A DNA stretch of 64,000 nt, from positions 109,733 through 173,732 of the forward strand of contig NZ_FOOU01000008.1 in assembly GCF_900113275.1 (NCBI RefSeq), in the 5' to 3' direction. Source of the DNA: Neptunomonas qingdaonensis (lineage in GTDB: Bacteria; Pseudomonadota; Gammaproteobacteria; Pseudomonadales; Balneatricaceae). The translations under genes were made by a program, and so were the position numbers. Shown piece after piece: positions 63,697-64,000 of this stretch (position 1 is the stretch's first letter; each line of letters begins with the position of its first letter). Under the pieces are notes generated by a model, which was not told the origin of the DNA, made no database searches, and was given only the letters and a program-made list of their open reading frames with translations.

Positions 63697-64000
63697 GTAA
63701 GCGGCCGGTTATCACACCTTGCTAATAACCGCCGACGTCCAGTTGTGCGGTAGCAATTCACCAATGACATTGTTCTTCTGCGTTGGCAGTCTCGTCAACA
63801 CATCTTTCAGGTAGGCATACGGATCGTGCCCATTCAGTTTGGCCGACTGGATCAGTGTCATTACCGCTGCCGCACGTTGACCACTTCTCAGTGAACCCGC
63901 GAACAGCCAGTTCGAGCGACCCAGCGCCCACGGGCGTATCTGGTTTTCCACCCAGTTGTTGTCGATGGGCACCGCACCATCCTCCAGATAGCGCGTTAGC
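63697..64000 (-). mobile_element. IS66-family insertion sequence, right end (partial)
   Basis: GTAAGCGGCCGGTTATC at 63697-63713 has the GTAAG start of IS66 terminal repeats. It is followed at once by the end of the transposase gene. The element continues past the window. Confidence 0.8.
63712..64000 (-). CDS. tnpC: IS66 transposase TnpC, C-terminal part
   Basis: The reverse frame is open from the window edge. It contains PIDNNWVENQIRPWALGRSN, LFAGSLRSGQRAAA and NGHDPYAYLKDVLTRLP, the conserved end of IS66 DDE transposases including the final catalytic Glu (WVENQIRP). It is truncated only by the window. Confidence 0.93.
   Translation of the reverse strand, partial: LTRYLEDGAVPIDNNWVENQIRPWALGRSNWLFAGSLRSGQRAAAVMTLIQSAKLNGHDPYAYLKDVLTRLPTQKNNVIGELLPHNWTSAVISKV

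Noticed and set aside
1..64000. tRNA, rRNA or riboswitch genes
   Set aside because: No cloverleaf, rRNA core or known riboswitch motif was recognised by eye; a covariance-model scan would be decisive.

Overview
The window is 64 kb of chromosome from a gammaproteobacterium. The genes (recBCD, mqo, hrpA, mlaA, paaABCDE, the psp regulon, rmuC, ftsA/ftsZ, an OprC-type copper receptor, a Gram-negative porin) and the moderate G+C point to a marine, Oceanospirillales-like heterotroph. This placement comes from gene content and protein flavour only. No rRNA or tRNA gene was recognised.

Layout. 0-6 kb: end of recC, recB, recD, then a glutaredoxin with a 46-residue membrane miniprotein. 6-15 kb: malate:quinone oxidoreductase, an SH3/anchor protein, an MscS channel, a kinase-less SLC5-STAC protein, yidD, a degenerate GGDEF protein and a PhoH-family ATPase. 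15-27 kb: sirtuin, nucleotide nucleosidase (ppnN), thiolase, then the run M23 peptidase, bactofilin, class II amidotransferase, acyl-CoA synthetase and hrpA. 27-33 kb: porin, mlaA, an RssB/RssC-like phosphatase and anti-sigma-antagonist pair, transaldolase and dusA, with a decayed integrase beside the dusA start. 33-38 kb: paaABCDE (phenylacetyl-CoA epoxidase) and a glycerophosphodiesterase. 38-46 kb: a copper TonB receptor and a seven-gene envelope operon (O-methyltransferase, hypothetical, ydbH, ynbE, ydbL, dsbB-like, lpxR). 46-53 kb: rmuC, an AT-rich foreign islet ending in a RAYT pseudogene and a second, diverged rmuC 3' end, then two transporters (BASS and AtoE types). 53-58 kb: a PEP-CTERM protein, a cache-domain protein, the remnant of a second PEP-CTERM gene, and pspABC/pspF with a readable sigma-54 promoter. 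58-64 kb: ftsA and ftsZ outside the usual dcw context, a CLCA_X-type metalloprotein, a GreA/B-domain protein, a 30-residue basic protein and the end of an IS66 element.

Working together. RecBCD, RmuC and HrpA handle DNA and RNA. PaaABCDE opens aromatic degradation, and the thiolase, acyl-CoA ligase and AtoE-type importer fit fatty or short-chain acid use. MlaA, YdbH/YnbE/YdbL, LpxR and Psp maintain the envelope. RssB/RssC is a partner-switching module.

Most unusual structure. Short tandem repeats (units about 12-18 bp) begin at or contain the stop codons of several unrelated genes. Their unit lengths are mostly not multiples of three, so four arrays place stop codons in all three frames. In-frame minisatellites of 15 or 24 bp also sit inside recB, recD and ydbH. 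Other leads are the AT-rich islet between two rmuC 3' ends, the integrase scar at dusA, the decayed PEP-CTERM paralogue, and the compositional jump at ftsA.
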